Part shown: positions 23,925-34,676 of the stretch, piece by piece | Numbering within the stretch: position 1 is the stretch's first letter | How the letters are laid out: each line of letters begins with the position of its first letter | Origin: Craterostigma plantagineum | Lineage: Eukaryota > Streptophyta > Magnoliopsida > Lamiales > Linderniaceae | Length of the DNA stretch: 64,000 nucleotides | Direction of reading: 5' to 3' | NCBI GenBank assembly: GCA_027422505.1 | Contig: JAPQWV010001367.1 | Location: 29,100 to 93,099 of the forward strand | Program-made: the position numbers and the translations under genes | Notes under the pieces: generated by a model | What the model was told of the DNA's origin: nothing | The model's input: only the letters and a program-made list of their open reading frames with translations | Database searches by the model: none

Positions 23925-24405
23925 CGTTATCAGCATGATCACGCTCCATCGTCAAGTTCAACCTCTGCCGTAGTGATCAACTTCCACTGTCAAGATCAAT
24001 GTTCGTCGAAGTTCAACTTGGTCGAGGTACCGTAATTTTTTTATACCAATCGTTGGTTTAATTGTAGTATACGACATCCCATGTTTTATTAAGGTAATGA
24101 TATAAAGTTTTGATTCTCTGTCGTAGCTTGTGTAAATATTTTCAGCGAGTTTAAAAAAAAAATAGTTTAAAAATAATATTTATTTATATTTTGAATATAT
24201 TTCGTTATATTATAATTTTATCTATTAACTTACTTAGTTCTAAAATTTTATAGAATCATGTCGTTGCTCTATCTGATGCTTGAAGAATATTTGCTGTATT
24301 ATTATTACGTGGGAAAGTAGAAACTAACGATGATATTAAAGAAGAGTAGGTATAAATCTCTTTTAATATTTCGTTATGTTTTTTATTATTATATTTTATA
24401 GTAAT

Positions 24406-27400
24406 ATGACGAACTTGGCAAGCCTCGATTTTGTTGCACTTGATATTAACGGCAAGAACTATTTATCTTGGTCACTAGATGCCGAAATTCACTTGAGAGC
24501 CAAAGGTTTAGGTGACACCATCATCGCTGCGAAAACCACAACAAATCAGGACGCAGGCACAACCAATGCCAGTGGCACAACAATATCAACCACTCCTCAG
24601 GATAAGGCAAAAGCCTTGATATTTCTTCGCTGCCATATTCATGAAAGTCTGAAAACTGAATACTTAAACGAAAAGGATTCGGCTGAGTTGTGGAAAAGTT
24701 TTGAAAGAACGATACGACCACCTGACAATTGTTATCATGCCGAGAGCAAGGTACAAGTGGATAAATTTACGACTGCAGGATTTTAAATCGGTGAATGAAT
24801 ATAACTCTGCAGTTCATAAAATTACATCTACATTGAAATTATGTGGAAAAGCGATCACCGACGATGATGAGCTCGAAAAAACATTCACCACTTTCCATCC
24901 GTCAAATGTAGTGTTACAGCAAAAATAATGTGAAAGGCAATTGAGAAGGTATGCAGAACTAATATCTGTTTTATTATTGGTTGAACAAACAACGAATTGC
25001 TGATGAAAACCACGAATCCCGACCAATCGGTACGGCTGCGCTCCCTGAAGCGAATGTGGTGAGACGAAATAATAATGAAACTAATCGAGGTAATGATCGT
25101 GGACGTGGATGTGGACGTGGCGGATATTGCGGTCGCGGACGCGGCCGTGGTCAAGGCCGAGGTCGTGGGCAATGATACTATGGTGGTGATTATCAATATT
25201 TCCGTGGTGGTTATCATAACAATCGTGGTGGTCATCAAAGTCTTCCCCAGAAGAGGAAATCTTATGATAAGAAAGATGAGAAGAGGCCCATTGAACAAAA
25301 GGATAATGATGAACGATGCTATCATTGCGGTGGTTTGGGCCATTGGTTGAAAACTTGTCGCACGCCCAAGCATCTTGTTGAGCTGTATCAACAATCTCAA
25401 AAGGAAAAAAGATTGAAACAAATTTTGTTCAAGGTGACATTTCCTCTACTTCTGGTGTCGATTAAAATAATACTTATTTGGAGGTTGTAGATTTTGTCGC
25501 AGATGAGGAATGATATGCTATAATGTTTTCTATGTTATATATTTTACTATTGTGTGTTTATGTGTTTATATGTTTGAAGGTTGTTTAAGCTTATATGTGT
25601 GTTTGTAATATACCGTTTTTATAATTGTGATATGTTTAAATGAAAAGGATATTTATCTGATGATATGGACATGTGCAATGGAGAATTAGGTCCTGCAGAC
25701 TGTGCAACGACTCATATGATTCTGAAGAATAAGAAATACTTTGATAATCTCGATATGAAAGAAGCTATTGTTATCACTATATCGGGTATCACAAATATAA
25801 TAAAGGCTCTGGAAGAGCTAGTATCTTATTACCAGAGGAACCAAACTGGTTATTGAAAGTGCCTCATATTCTCTTGAATCACAGCAAAATCTGTTAAGCT
25901 TTAAAGCTATTTGACATAATAGATATCATGTTGAGACAGCGATAAATGGAGGTGTTGAACATTTATACATCACAAAGGTAATTTCGAATGATAAAAGAAT
26001 TGTGGAATATTACCTTCATTCGAGTCTTGGTTATATTATACATACCTGAGAACAATTGAACCGTATGCTATCGTAAACCAGAAGTTTACTAGTGATAGTA
26101 TATTTAATGTTTAGCATGACCGGTTAGGCCATCCGGTTCAACTATGATGCGAAGAATAAGTGAAAATTCACGTGGACATTCGATAAAGAATCAGAGGATT
26201 CTTCAATCAAATGAATTTGCATGTGCTGCTTGCTCCAAAAGGAAAGTTAATTATTCGGCCATCACCAATGAAAGTAAAGAATGAATCTATTGTATTTTTG
26301 GAACGTATTCATGGTGATAGTTTTGGGCTGATACATCCATCATGTGGACCAATATTTCATGGTGTTAATTGACACTTAAGTAAATGGTCCCATGTATGTT
26401 TATTATCTACGAGGAACGTGGCATTTGCGAGATTAGTTGCTCAGTTGATTCGTTCAAGAGCACATTTTCCAGATTGTCCGATAAAGAAAATACGTCTTGA
26501 TAATGCTGGTGAATTTACCTCCAAGGCATTTAATGATTATTGTATGTCTATCACAATTGATGTCGAGTATCATGTGCCACATGTTCATATGCAAAACGGT
26601 CTTGCAGAATCATTGATTAAACGTTTGCAATTAATTACAAGACCATTATTAATGAAAACAAATCTTCCCTCTTCATGTTGGGGACATGCAATATTACATG
26701 TATCAGCACTAATTCGCATCAGCGCAACAAGTTACCATGATATCTCCCCGTTGCAAATGGTTTATGGTCAGGAGCCAGATATTTCTCATCTAAGAATTTT
26801 GGATGTACGGTGTATGTTCCAGTTGCGCTACCACAACGCACAAAGATGGGACCTCAAATGAGGTTGGGAATATATGTCGGATTTGAACTCCATCGATAAT
26901 AAAATATTTAGAACCTTTAATGGGAGATTTATTCACGGCTAGATTTGCCGATTGTCACTTTGATGAAACAATTTTCCGGCACTGGGGGAGAAAAGAAACA
27001 GCTGGAAAGGAATATTAGTTGGAATGAATTATCGCTAAATCAATATGATCCTCGAACGAAAGAATGTGAACTAGAAGTTCAGAAGATAATTCATTTACAA
27101 AGCTTAGCGAACAATTGCCAGACAGCTTTACTGACCCAAAGAAAGTGACTATGTCACATATACCAGCTGTAATGCTCCTGCAAAAATTGATGTTCCTGTA
27201 GAACATAATATTGAGCCTAAGCCACAGCTGAAACATGGTAGGCCCTCGGGTTCCAAAGATAAAAATTCTCGGAAAAGAAAATGAGCAAATAATAAGAGTG
27301 GTCCAATCGAGGATTTATCGACTAGAGAGGAGTCGATGGGCTTAAATGATGATAAAGTCAGGTACCTGAAGAAATTGAAAACAATAATGGAATTAGATAG

Positions 27401-28803
27401 AACCGAGATAAGTCAACGTTGACGATAAATTCTCATTTAACGTAGCGCTACATAACATGAATGAGAATGGGGATCATGAACCTAGTCTGTAAACAAATGC
27501 AGAGTACGAAAAGATTGGCCAAAATGGAAAGATGCAATCGAGGCAAAATTAAATCACTTGAGAAACGAAAAGTTCGGACCTGTAGTCCTCATACCAGGAA
27601 AATGTAAAGCCGGTGGGTTTAAATGGGTTTTCATTAGAAATAAAAATGAAAATTGCAAAATTGTTAGGTACAAAGCACGACTTGTCGCACAAAGTTCTTG
27701 CAGAGACATGGTATTGATTGTGAGGAGACTTATTCTCCTGTGGTGGACGCAACAACAATTAGTCTGGCAGTACGTAAAGGATTCGATATGCGTCTAATGG
27801 ATGTTGTCACTGCTTAGCTATATGGCTCACTTGACAGTGACATTTATATGAAGCTTCCGGAAGGATTTCAGCTGCCTGAAAATTCAGGGCCGCGAGATGA
27901 GTATTCAATTAAGTTAAATAAATCGTTTATGGATTGAATCAATCCGGACATATGTGGTATAATCGTCTAAGTGAATATCTATGGAAAGAGTGCTATAAAA
28001 TGATCAAATTTCCCTTGTATATTTATGAGGAGATGTGAAAATGAGTTTGTTATTATAGCAGTATATGGTGACGACATCAATATAGTCGGAACTGCTGAAG
28101 AGTTGTCAAAAGCGGTTAATTGTTTAAAAAAGATGTTCGAAATGAAAGATCTCGGCGAAACAAAATATTGTCTCGGACTACAAATTGAATATTTAAAGAA
28201 TGTCATATTTGTACATCAAGAAACTTATACGAAAAAGGTGTTGAAAATGTTTTACATGGACAAAGCTCATCCACCGGATACTCCGATGATTGTCCGTTCT
28301 TTAGATGTGAATAAGGATCCGTTAAGACCACGCGAAAATAATGAAGAGATACTTGGTTCCGAAGTACCATATCTTAGTGCTATTAGAGCATTAATAGTCA
28401 TACGCGACCTGATATAGCATTTGCTGTAAATTTATTGGCGAGATACAGTTCTTCACCGACTCGTAGACATTGGAACGGAGTCAAACGAATATTTCGATAC
28501 CTTCAAGGAACAACTGGTATGGGATTGTTCTACTCTAATGAGATGAAAGTAAATTTAATTGGGTATGCGGATGCTGGATTCTTATCCGACCCACATAATG
28601 CACGATTGCAAACGGGTTACTTATTTACGTATGGGGGAACTGCTATTTCATGGCGGTCAGTTAAACAGAGTTTAATTGCCACTTCATCGAATCATGCTGA
28701 AATACTAGCAATTCATGAAGCTAGCAGAGATGTGTCTGGTTGTGATCGATTATTCAGCATATACAACAAACTTGTGGATTATTATCGGAAAAGTTACTTC
28801 TGA
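24406..28803 (+). pseudogene. Copia gag-pol of the plus-strand element, inactivated
   Basis: Gag starts at ATG 24406 (MTNLASLDFVALDINGKNY) and continues frameshifted at 24701-24928. An Arg-Gly-rich tract (24981-25175) precedes the knuckle CYHCGGLGHWLKTC at about 25315. A protease-like GPADCATTHMIL is near 25690. Integrase core is at 26418-26861, with RLDNAGEFTSKAF. RT is split: KWVFIRNKNENCKIVRYKARL at 27618-27680, then 28025-28417 with VYGDD in place of the usual YVDD. RNase H is at 28435-28803 (RYLQGTTGMGLFYSNEM). Stops and frameshifts in every domain mean no functional polyprotein. The gag/protease style resembles the Ale/Retrofit lineage, but I cannot confirm it. Confidence 0.8.
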
Positions 28804-29204
28804 CAACATTATATGAAGATAATTGATCGACACGTTGTATGCTAATATAAATTGCAAGTGCAACAAGTGATAAAAGAAACGAATACTTAATTACTATCAC
28901 CATCGTTGGATAGGCAGCGGACCTATCGTTGTAGTGCAGTAAAGTGAGTAAACGAGTATCGAACACGAGGAATAAATTGTTTATTAATAATAACCTATCG
29001 ACTCGATGCTAAATAAAGTGTGTAGATTGTTTTACGAACTATCCTAACGGATCACTCCTAAATCAACGAGAGATTCAAAGAATACACCTAAACTGATAAG
29101 AGTACTTTCAGATGAGAAAGATGTGCTCAGGATTCGAATCCCGCTAGGTATTATCGACTAAGACAATAAAATATCGTCCTACGTGATTCTTGACAAGATC
29201 GCAG
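28804..29204. other. Unassigned insert between copia RNase H and LTR fragment
   Basis: About 400 bp that replaces the expected post-pol region and the first part of the 3' LTR. It contains 'gagtatcgaacacgaggaataaa', which resembles a widespread plant repeat, but I cannot classify it. No coding signal. Confidence 0.35.
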
Positions 29205-29360
29205 TAATTTTAGTATAAATAGGTGTTTTGAGTTACATCATAAAACACACCAAAAGTATATTATCTCCCTCTAACAATTCACTCCTTATATTATTATCAA
29301 AATAATCATGATATATATATAATTTTAATATAATATAAATCATAATAAATATTCATAACA
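29205..29360 (+). repeat. Truncated copia 3' LTR at the start of block A
   Basis: This matches the last about 156 bp of the complete LTR at 36335-36678, starting at 'taattttagtataaat' and ending CATAACA. Confidence 0.8.
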
Positions 29361-30022
29361 GTCCTTTCTTATCGAAAACTGTTGACATGGAAATGTTTTT
29401 CTTAAAGTCGCAAAGAATATTTCTATAAAAAACGTTTCAAAATTATACAGTTTTCAAAATCGCAAAGCTTTCATCAACGCGGTATCGAAAAAGATATGGA
29501 ACCGAAAACATTGTTTGCGTCAAAAACTATCAAAAACTTGTATACTTCGAAAACTTCTCATAACGCAATTTCGGCTGCAAATAGTATTCATATCGAAAAA
29601 GTTTATGTTTCGAAAACTTTTCAAATCCGAAGTATTCTAGGCCGCAAACAATTTCATATAAAAAAGTTTATGTTTCTCATAAAAAGTTTATGTTTCGAAA
29701 ACTCATCCCAAAGTATTCTCGGCTGCAAACAGAATTTCATATCGAAAAAGTTTAAGTTTCGAAAAACGTTTATATGGCAAACTATTTTCGGTCGAAACAC
29801 TTTCTTATCGAACAAGTTTAAGTTTAAAAAATTCACACAAACCATTTTTGGATTCAATAAAATCATTACCAAAAAACTTTTTAGTTTCGATAACTATTAT
29901 TGAAAAGTTCCATTTCGAAAATTTTTCAAGCCGCAAGCAGTGTTTTCTTCGCAAACGTAGACTTAGGATATTTTTCCTAAGTCCTTCACATATATACTAG
30001 AATTTGATCCTACATACGCACA
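29361..30022. repeat. TCGAAAA/GCAAA-rich repeat domain, block A
   Basis: Phrases such as 'tatcgaaaaagtttatg', 'tttcgaaaact' and 'ggctgcaaa' recur over about 600 bp without an open frame worth naming. Continuous with the 5S-LTR element's left flank, whose last five bases (TACAT, 30023-30027) form the target duplication. Confidence 0.55.
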
Positions 30023-30027
30023 TACAT

Positions 30028-30449
30028 TATAATACCAGGGGCCGATGAGGGCGGGGAGTGATCTCCGGTCCAGAGAGGGGCACGGACAAGGAGCAGCTTC
30101 TAGCGAGGCTTCTCGGCGGAGGGAACATGAATGAACCGATTCCATGACGGAATGAGAGGGATCTTGAGACTGACAATGTATGGACTTGTCATGTTAAGAA
30201 TGGTATATGTGACTGATTGCGCTACTTATATCACCAAAGGTGCACATTCCTTCCCTGGAGTCAATCCATAAGAACTTCAAAGTTAAGCGTGCTTGACTTG
30301 GAGTAGCACTGGATAGGTGACACTATGGGAAGTAGCTCAGGGTGCGTGCAGTGCAAAGCACGCTGGAAGGCTAGTGGTGATACAGTGGGGTCAGAAATCA
30401 ATTAAGTGCAGTAGGCCCAACCCCACAGATCCCAAGAGCAGCTGGTTCA
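30028..30449 (+). repeat. 5' LTR with 5S rRNA-derived segment, block A
   Basis: The LTR ends in GGTTCA. The 5S-like part spans about 30218-30353. It contains AGTTAAGCGTGCTTG (30281-30295), identical to the A-box region of plant 5S rRNA, then GAGTAGCACT and GGATAGGTGACACTATGGGAAGT-like sequence, corresponding to the 5S intermediate element and C box. It is too diverged outside these boxes to be a working 5S gene. Confidence 0.82.
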
Positions 30450-30585
30450 GATGGTATCAGAGCACAACCTCTCACATTACGGTGTGGGTTCGGGGACGAA
30501 CCAAGCGAAAGCTGGTGGATGTAATTGTTCGGGTGTGCCCTCTGAATGTCGTACGAGGAGTAAGAATCGTATAGGGCGCACGATG

Positions 30586-31311
30586 TGTTGAGATTCCAGC
30601 TGCAATCGACTCGCAACTTATCAGTGATTATGCGCACACTGATTGCTCAGCTCACTTCGAGCAATCGGAGGTCGAATCAGCTCAAATTAGAATCGAAAGA
30701 ACAGGAAAACCGCAACAGAGATATAACGTGGTTCGGCGATCTTCGCCTACGTCCACGGACCAACAGAGACTTCGATTAGATTATCCACCAACTAGAGAGT
30801 TACAGACCTCCATGTCTACTACAATTCTCTAGTTAACACCTTTCGCTAATTCTAACCCTAGCAAAAGATACAAGCTCTCAAAGTCACTGAGTTGAACTAT
30901 AAACTCTGGTATTTATAATAGAGCTTCAGGTGTTAATTTGTTGCGCGTTCATCTTCAACGTTAGATCAAATTTGCTAGCATCCAACGGCTCTCATCTGGC
31001 CACATCTTATGAAGAAGAGAGGCATCTTTCGCTTATAGAGTTGCTAAACAACTCTTCGCTTTTAATCTCGTCGTCGATCGTCATCTCGCGCCACATCTAA
31101 CGCCTCTCATTACATCTGCCCAGTTCGAATACACACCATCAGATCAGGCACGCAGATAGATCGACGGCCCATATTAAATCGCAGCATAACACTTCAGACT
31201 TAAGCATTTCTTCAGCTATTTCTCTGTTTTTCAGCTGTGATCGATCGGGCACTTTCCCGCCGACTTTTCGGCCAGCTCCGGCGAGCTTAGGCGCACCAAT
31301 TTCCGACACGA
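30586..31311. mobile_element. Solo LTR nested in the 5S element, block A
   Basis: It starts TGTTGAGATTCCAG and is flanked by CGATG on both sides (30581-30585 and 31312-31316). It contains the 'aacgtggttcggcgatc' and 'ctacgtccacgg' boxes common in copia LTRs and a 'tatttataatagagc' leader-like box. The 3' end (CCGACACGA) is not a clean CA, so the exact right edge is uncertain. No internal domain is present, hence solo LTR. Confidence 0.55.
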
Positions 31312-31316
31312 CGATG

Positions 31317-33565
31317 TATAGGTCGCTAGACAGTTTTATTGTATGTACTGTAAAAATAAAGTAGTGAATCTTATTTTTATTATAATAAAGGCATTAGTAT
31401 TATTTATCGAATATAAAGTCTGCTTGGCATCGGCGGTGCGATAAATAATAATACCCAAATGTTTGAGTTGGACATCTGATTCTCATGGGGACGAGAGAGG
31501 AGACACCAGATGGTCCTTAATCTCAGCATAAAGGTCCGTAAGTTTAAGGATAATAGGAGGGTGACTAGATATACGAATATGTCTTATCTATTAACGTCCA
31601 CATAGTATCGGTAGTGTCACCGATTACCTGAGAGGTTGTGGGTCGTGATGAAGATATTGGTGATCGGAGAGATCGCGTATTCGGACATTCAGCTAGTATT
31701 CGTCGATCACATGGCTAGGATGTTGTCAATAATTGAATGAATGACTATAGCAGCCTCAGACCGAGAGGGTCACTGACGGTTTTGCTTTCACGATTTCGTT
31801 TGTCGCTAGTTGGCTAGGCCCGCAAGTGTTCAGAAATGGCGGGCCAGCGGCGAAACCTAACCGACTTTACCGAGGTGATTGGCGGGCTTTGACTGCTATT
31901 GGGGTTCACTGCCTATATTCATATAGGTTTACGTCCTACGAGGAAATCGGAGAACGACGATTGTAAAGCCTTCAACCGAAGCTTGGAAACCTCGCTCGAA
32001 TTAGATACGGAGCGGAGTTTAAATAATCGGCTCATGAGGTTAGTGAATTTGAAATTTACATGACTCTCACCTAACCGGGACACAAGTGAAAGGCATATGA
32101 GGTAATGTATACACTATAGTCGGTTCCCTCAAATTTCGATTAGATCAAAATTCGTTGTCAAGTGTGATCTATCTTGTACCGCATGATTGCCTAGGCAAAT
32201 ACTGGGACTCGTGCATTCCTCCCGTGCCAGTTGAGACGGATCTAGAGAGTCGTGCTTAAAAATGATAGCAGGCTTTTGTTTGGAACCTAACGAATGAGAT
32301 TCGTTGAGGTAGTGCACAGTTTATACGAAGTATCAACGATTTAGTTTAATCCTGGTGAGGTCACAGAAGTAATTAGGACTTAAGATTGCCTTAAGTGCTT
32401 AATTAATTAGGCTCAATTGTAATTAAAATAATAGATGGATTTAATTATTTTATTACTTAAACTTGAGGGACTAAATTGAGAATTTGGAAACCTAAGGGGC
32501 CGAAATGGAATAACTTGAATATTTGCATGTTGAGTTGATCATGAACATGTGTACATTTCATAGCATGTCACATCTGTACAGGTGAGAAGTGAGTCTTTGC
32601 TTCATTCAAGTGATTGACAAGTGTTCACTTGGAAAATAAAAAATAAAAAAATAAATAATGCATAGAAGAAGAAAAAACGTGGGATGAAAAACAAGAGTGT
32701 ACTTGCTACATTACACAAAAACAAACTAGAGAAATAGAAAAAAACACGTGGGCTGAAGTTCCACAAATTATTAAGCCACGTTGTTCAAGCCACGAGATCG
32801 TTCGACGAGTCCCGACGCCCAAACCGAACTGTGTCTGGCCATCGGGAGAAGTCTCGGAGGTTCTATCAAGGACATACCGGCGTGACGATCTAGCTCGGAG
32901 GTCCCGGAATTAGACAAGGTGCAGCGACGGTTATCTGAGGTGACGAGAGAAGTAATCACGTACACGGACGATATATTTCGAACCCTACTGATTTGATTTA
33001 CGAAAAATACCAAACGACATTGGAATGACTGAAAGACCATTTGTTGCAAACGATGGGAAGTCTAGAATTATTCTGGAAAATTTGGTATCGCTCACAAATC
33101 GTTTCTATCGTCAAACTGTCGAAAAATGGCAGTCTTCCGCGTTACTCGTATTGATAATTTCGAACCCACTGATTTGATTTTACGAAAAAATGAATGATTC
33201 GAATGACCCTCATTGTGAACAACGAGAAGTGTAGAATAATTCTGAAAAACTTGGTATCGATTGGAAATCGTTTGGTCATCAAATAGTCGAAAAAGGCAGA
33301 CTGCCGCTTATTCGATTAGTTTGGAATATTATCAATTCGAACAAATTAGAATTAAATTCAAATTTAGGTAATTTGAATGAATCGTGGTCACCCGAGGCTT
33401 AGGCCGTATGTCGGGCCCGAGGGAGAAGCCGAAGGGCGTTGGTCGAATTTAGATATTAAAGGTCGAAAATTCGCCACCTTACACCGCTTGGATCAAAGCA
33501 CACTTCCGCTATCGCTACGTTGTGCTGTTCGAGGGTCGGCATCGATAAATTGGGCCCACCCTAAC
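31317..33565. other. Non-coding internal domain of the 5S element, block A
   Basis: About 2.2 kb without any long open frame on either strand and with no motif of gag or pol. It includes 'ggactaaattgagaatttgg'-type sequence common in plant non-coding repeats and a 182-bp imperfect tandem repeat at 32976-33325. Its counterpart in block B is 38636-40896. Confidence 0.6.
32976..33325. repeat. Two-unit 182-bp imperfect tandem repeat, block A
   Basis: Units begin at 32976 and 33158 with TTTCGAACCC and CTGATTTGATTT. Each has later phrases 'tctggaaaatttggtatcg' or 'tctgaaaaacttggtatcg' and a 'gtcgaaaaa' near the end. Divergence between units is considerable. The same pair is at 40302-40650 in block B. 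Confidence 0.75.
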
Positions 33566-33985
33566 AGTAACACCCGATACCGATGAGGGGAGTGATCGCC
33601 GGTGACATGGAGGTCGGACAAGGAGCGGCTCCTGGCGAGGCTTCTAGGCAGAGGGATACATGAATGAACCGATTCACACCCGAATGAGAGGGATCCTGAG
33701 ATTGCAATGTATGAGCTTGTCAAGTTAAGGAATAGTATAAGAGAATTGTTTGCGCTACTCATATCATCAAAGGTGCACCTTCGTTTTGGGAGTCCATCCA
33801 TAAGAACTTCAAAGTTAAGCGTGCTTGACTTGGATTAGCACTCTATGGGAGACCCCCTGGGAAGTAGCTTAGGGTGTGTGCAGTGCAAAAACACGCTGGA
33901 AGGCTAGTGGTTATACAATGGGGCCAGATAATCAATGAAGTGCAGTAGGCCCAACCCCCGTAGGTCCCGAAAGCGTGTTGTTTCA
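33566..33985 (+). repeat. 3' LTR with 5S rRNA-derived segment, block A
   Basis: The 420-bp partner of 30028-30449, much diverged from it. The 5S-like part is about 33751-33886, with the same AGTTAAGCGTGCTTG. Its C-box region GGAGACCCCCTGGGAAGT is closer to true 5S than that of the 5' LTR, but a few bases before it are missing. Confidence 0.8.
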
Positions 33986-34223
33986 TACATATACAGTCCT
34001 TATATTCCACATATATTCTTATCTAAAAAAAAAGAGAGAGAGAAAAATAGAATAAACTAAAAAAAAAAAGAGAAAAAGTAAAAAAAAAAGTAAAAGAAAA
34101 ATAAAATAAAATAAATAAAAATAAAGGAGGAAACATGGAAAGGAAAGGACAATTAATACTTTCTATGCCACACTTACTATTCTATTTCAAGTCTTGTTTC
34201 TTTTCTTATCATTTTAGCTTCTA

Positions 34224-34562
34224 ATGGTGATTGCAACTCTTGATCAAGTTCACTCCATGGACACGTGGCTGAATCTCCACGACAACTACTTCCAGCTGGA
34301 CCTTCAATCTTTTCGATGCCCAGACGAAGTGATAATAGCAATTTTCACAAGTCATCGTCTCTGGCGTGCGTTCACACTTGCCTCAACAGGTCGCCACGTG
34401 TATCTACAACAAATATGGGGCACGATGACAGTGAAGCATGAGGAGACAAGATCATACTCCATGATCGTCATACATTCCACGAAAGTTCAAATCACAAGAA
34501 CAATCATTCGTCGGGATCCCAATCAAATGACATTACGACGACGAGCTCCCATCATAGGATGA
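34224..34562 (+). CDS. Hypothetical 112-codon ORF, block A
   Basis: An open frame from ATG to TGA encoding a mixed, non-repetitive protein (MDTWLNLHDNYFQLDLQSF near the start, RRDPNQMTLRRRAPIIG at the end). I recognise no domain. It lies between the 5S element and the foldback element and is identical base for base, as far as I read, to 41559-41897. It may be the remnant of an LTR element's coding region: a purine tract AAAAATGGGGAGAT followed by TGTTTGATAC (36035) lies downstream once the foldback insertion is removed. Expression is unproven. Confidence 0.25.
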   Translation: MVIATLDQVHSMDTWLNLHDNYFQLDLQSFRCPDEVIIAIFTSHRLWRAFTLASTGRHVYLQQIWGTMTVKHEETRSYSMIVIHSTKVQITRTIIRRDPNQMTLRRRAPIIG

Positions 34563-34676
34563 CATCATTCGAGACATTCAAGTGGGACATGCTCCTCCGT
34601 TGGTGATGATCTCCTCATTCCAACAAAACAAGTGGAAGAACGAGCCCTTCTTCTTCGTATCATTGAACCTTAGAAG

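Larger units (their letters stand above)
23608..28803 (+). mobile_element. Ty1-copia retrotransposon, plus strand, decayed, 3' end disrupted
   Basis: A 317-bp 5' LTR is followed by a primer-site-like CGTTATCAGCATGATC and by gag, protease, integrase, RT and RNase H fragments in copia order. The matching 3' LTR is only partly present at 29205-29360; the 400 bp between RNase H and that fragment do not belong to it. A complete LTR of the same family is at 36335-36678, preceded by the usual post-pol sequence and polypurine tract. Confidence 0.8.
30028..33985 (+). mobile_element. 5S rRNA-bearing LTR element (giant Cassandra-like / LARD), block A
   Basis: A 3,958-bp element with LTRs at 30028-30449 and 33566-33985 and a perfect 5-bp target duplication TACAT on both sides (30023-30027, 33986-33990). 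The primer site TGGTATCAGAGC (30452-30463) lies two bases inside the 5' LTR. Each LTR carries a 5S rRNA-derived segment, the diagnostic feature of Cassandra TRIMs. Cassandra elements are normally under 1 kb; here the inside is about 3.1 kb, of which 726 bp is a nested solo LTR. No gag, RT or integrase frame is visible, so it must be non-autonomous. No clear polypurine tract was found before the 3' LTR. Confidence 0.8.

Noticed and set aside
24885..25421. 178-codon minus-strand ORF
   Set aside because: Antisense of the Arg-Gly-rich gag tract and knuckle; its Thr/Ile/Ser composition reflects that repeat.
30218..30353. Functional 5S rRNA gene
   Set aside because: Only the promoter-box regions match well; the first half is diverged and contains extra bases, and the segment sits inside an LTR with a second diverged copy in the partner LTR.
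30317..30574. 85-codon ORF (also 37634-37891)
   Set aside because: It lies across the 5S segment, LTR end and primer site of the 5S element; no independent coding signal.
32976..33325. CRISPR array
   Set aside because: The repeat is two long diverged tandem units without spacers, in a plant genome.
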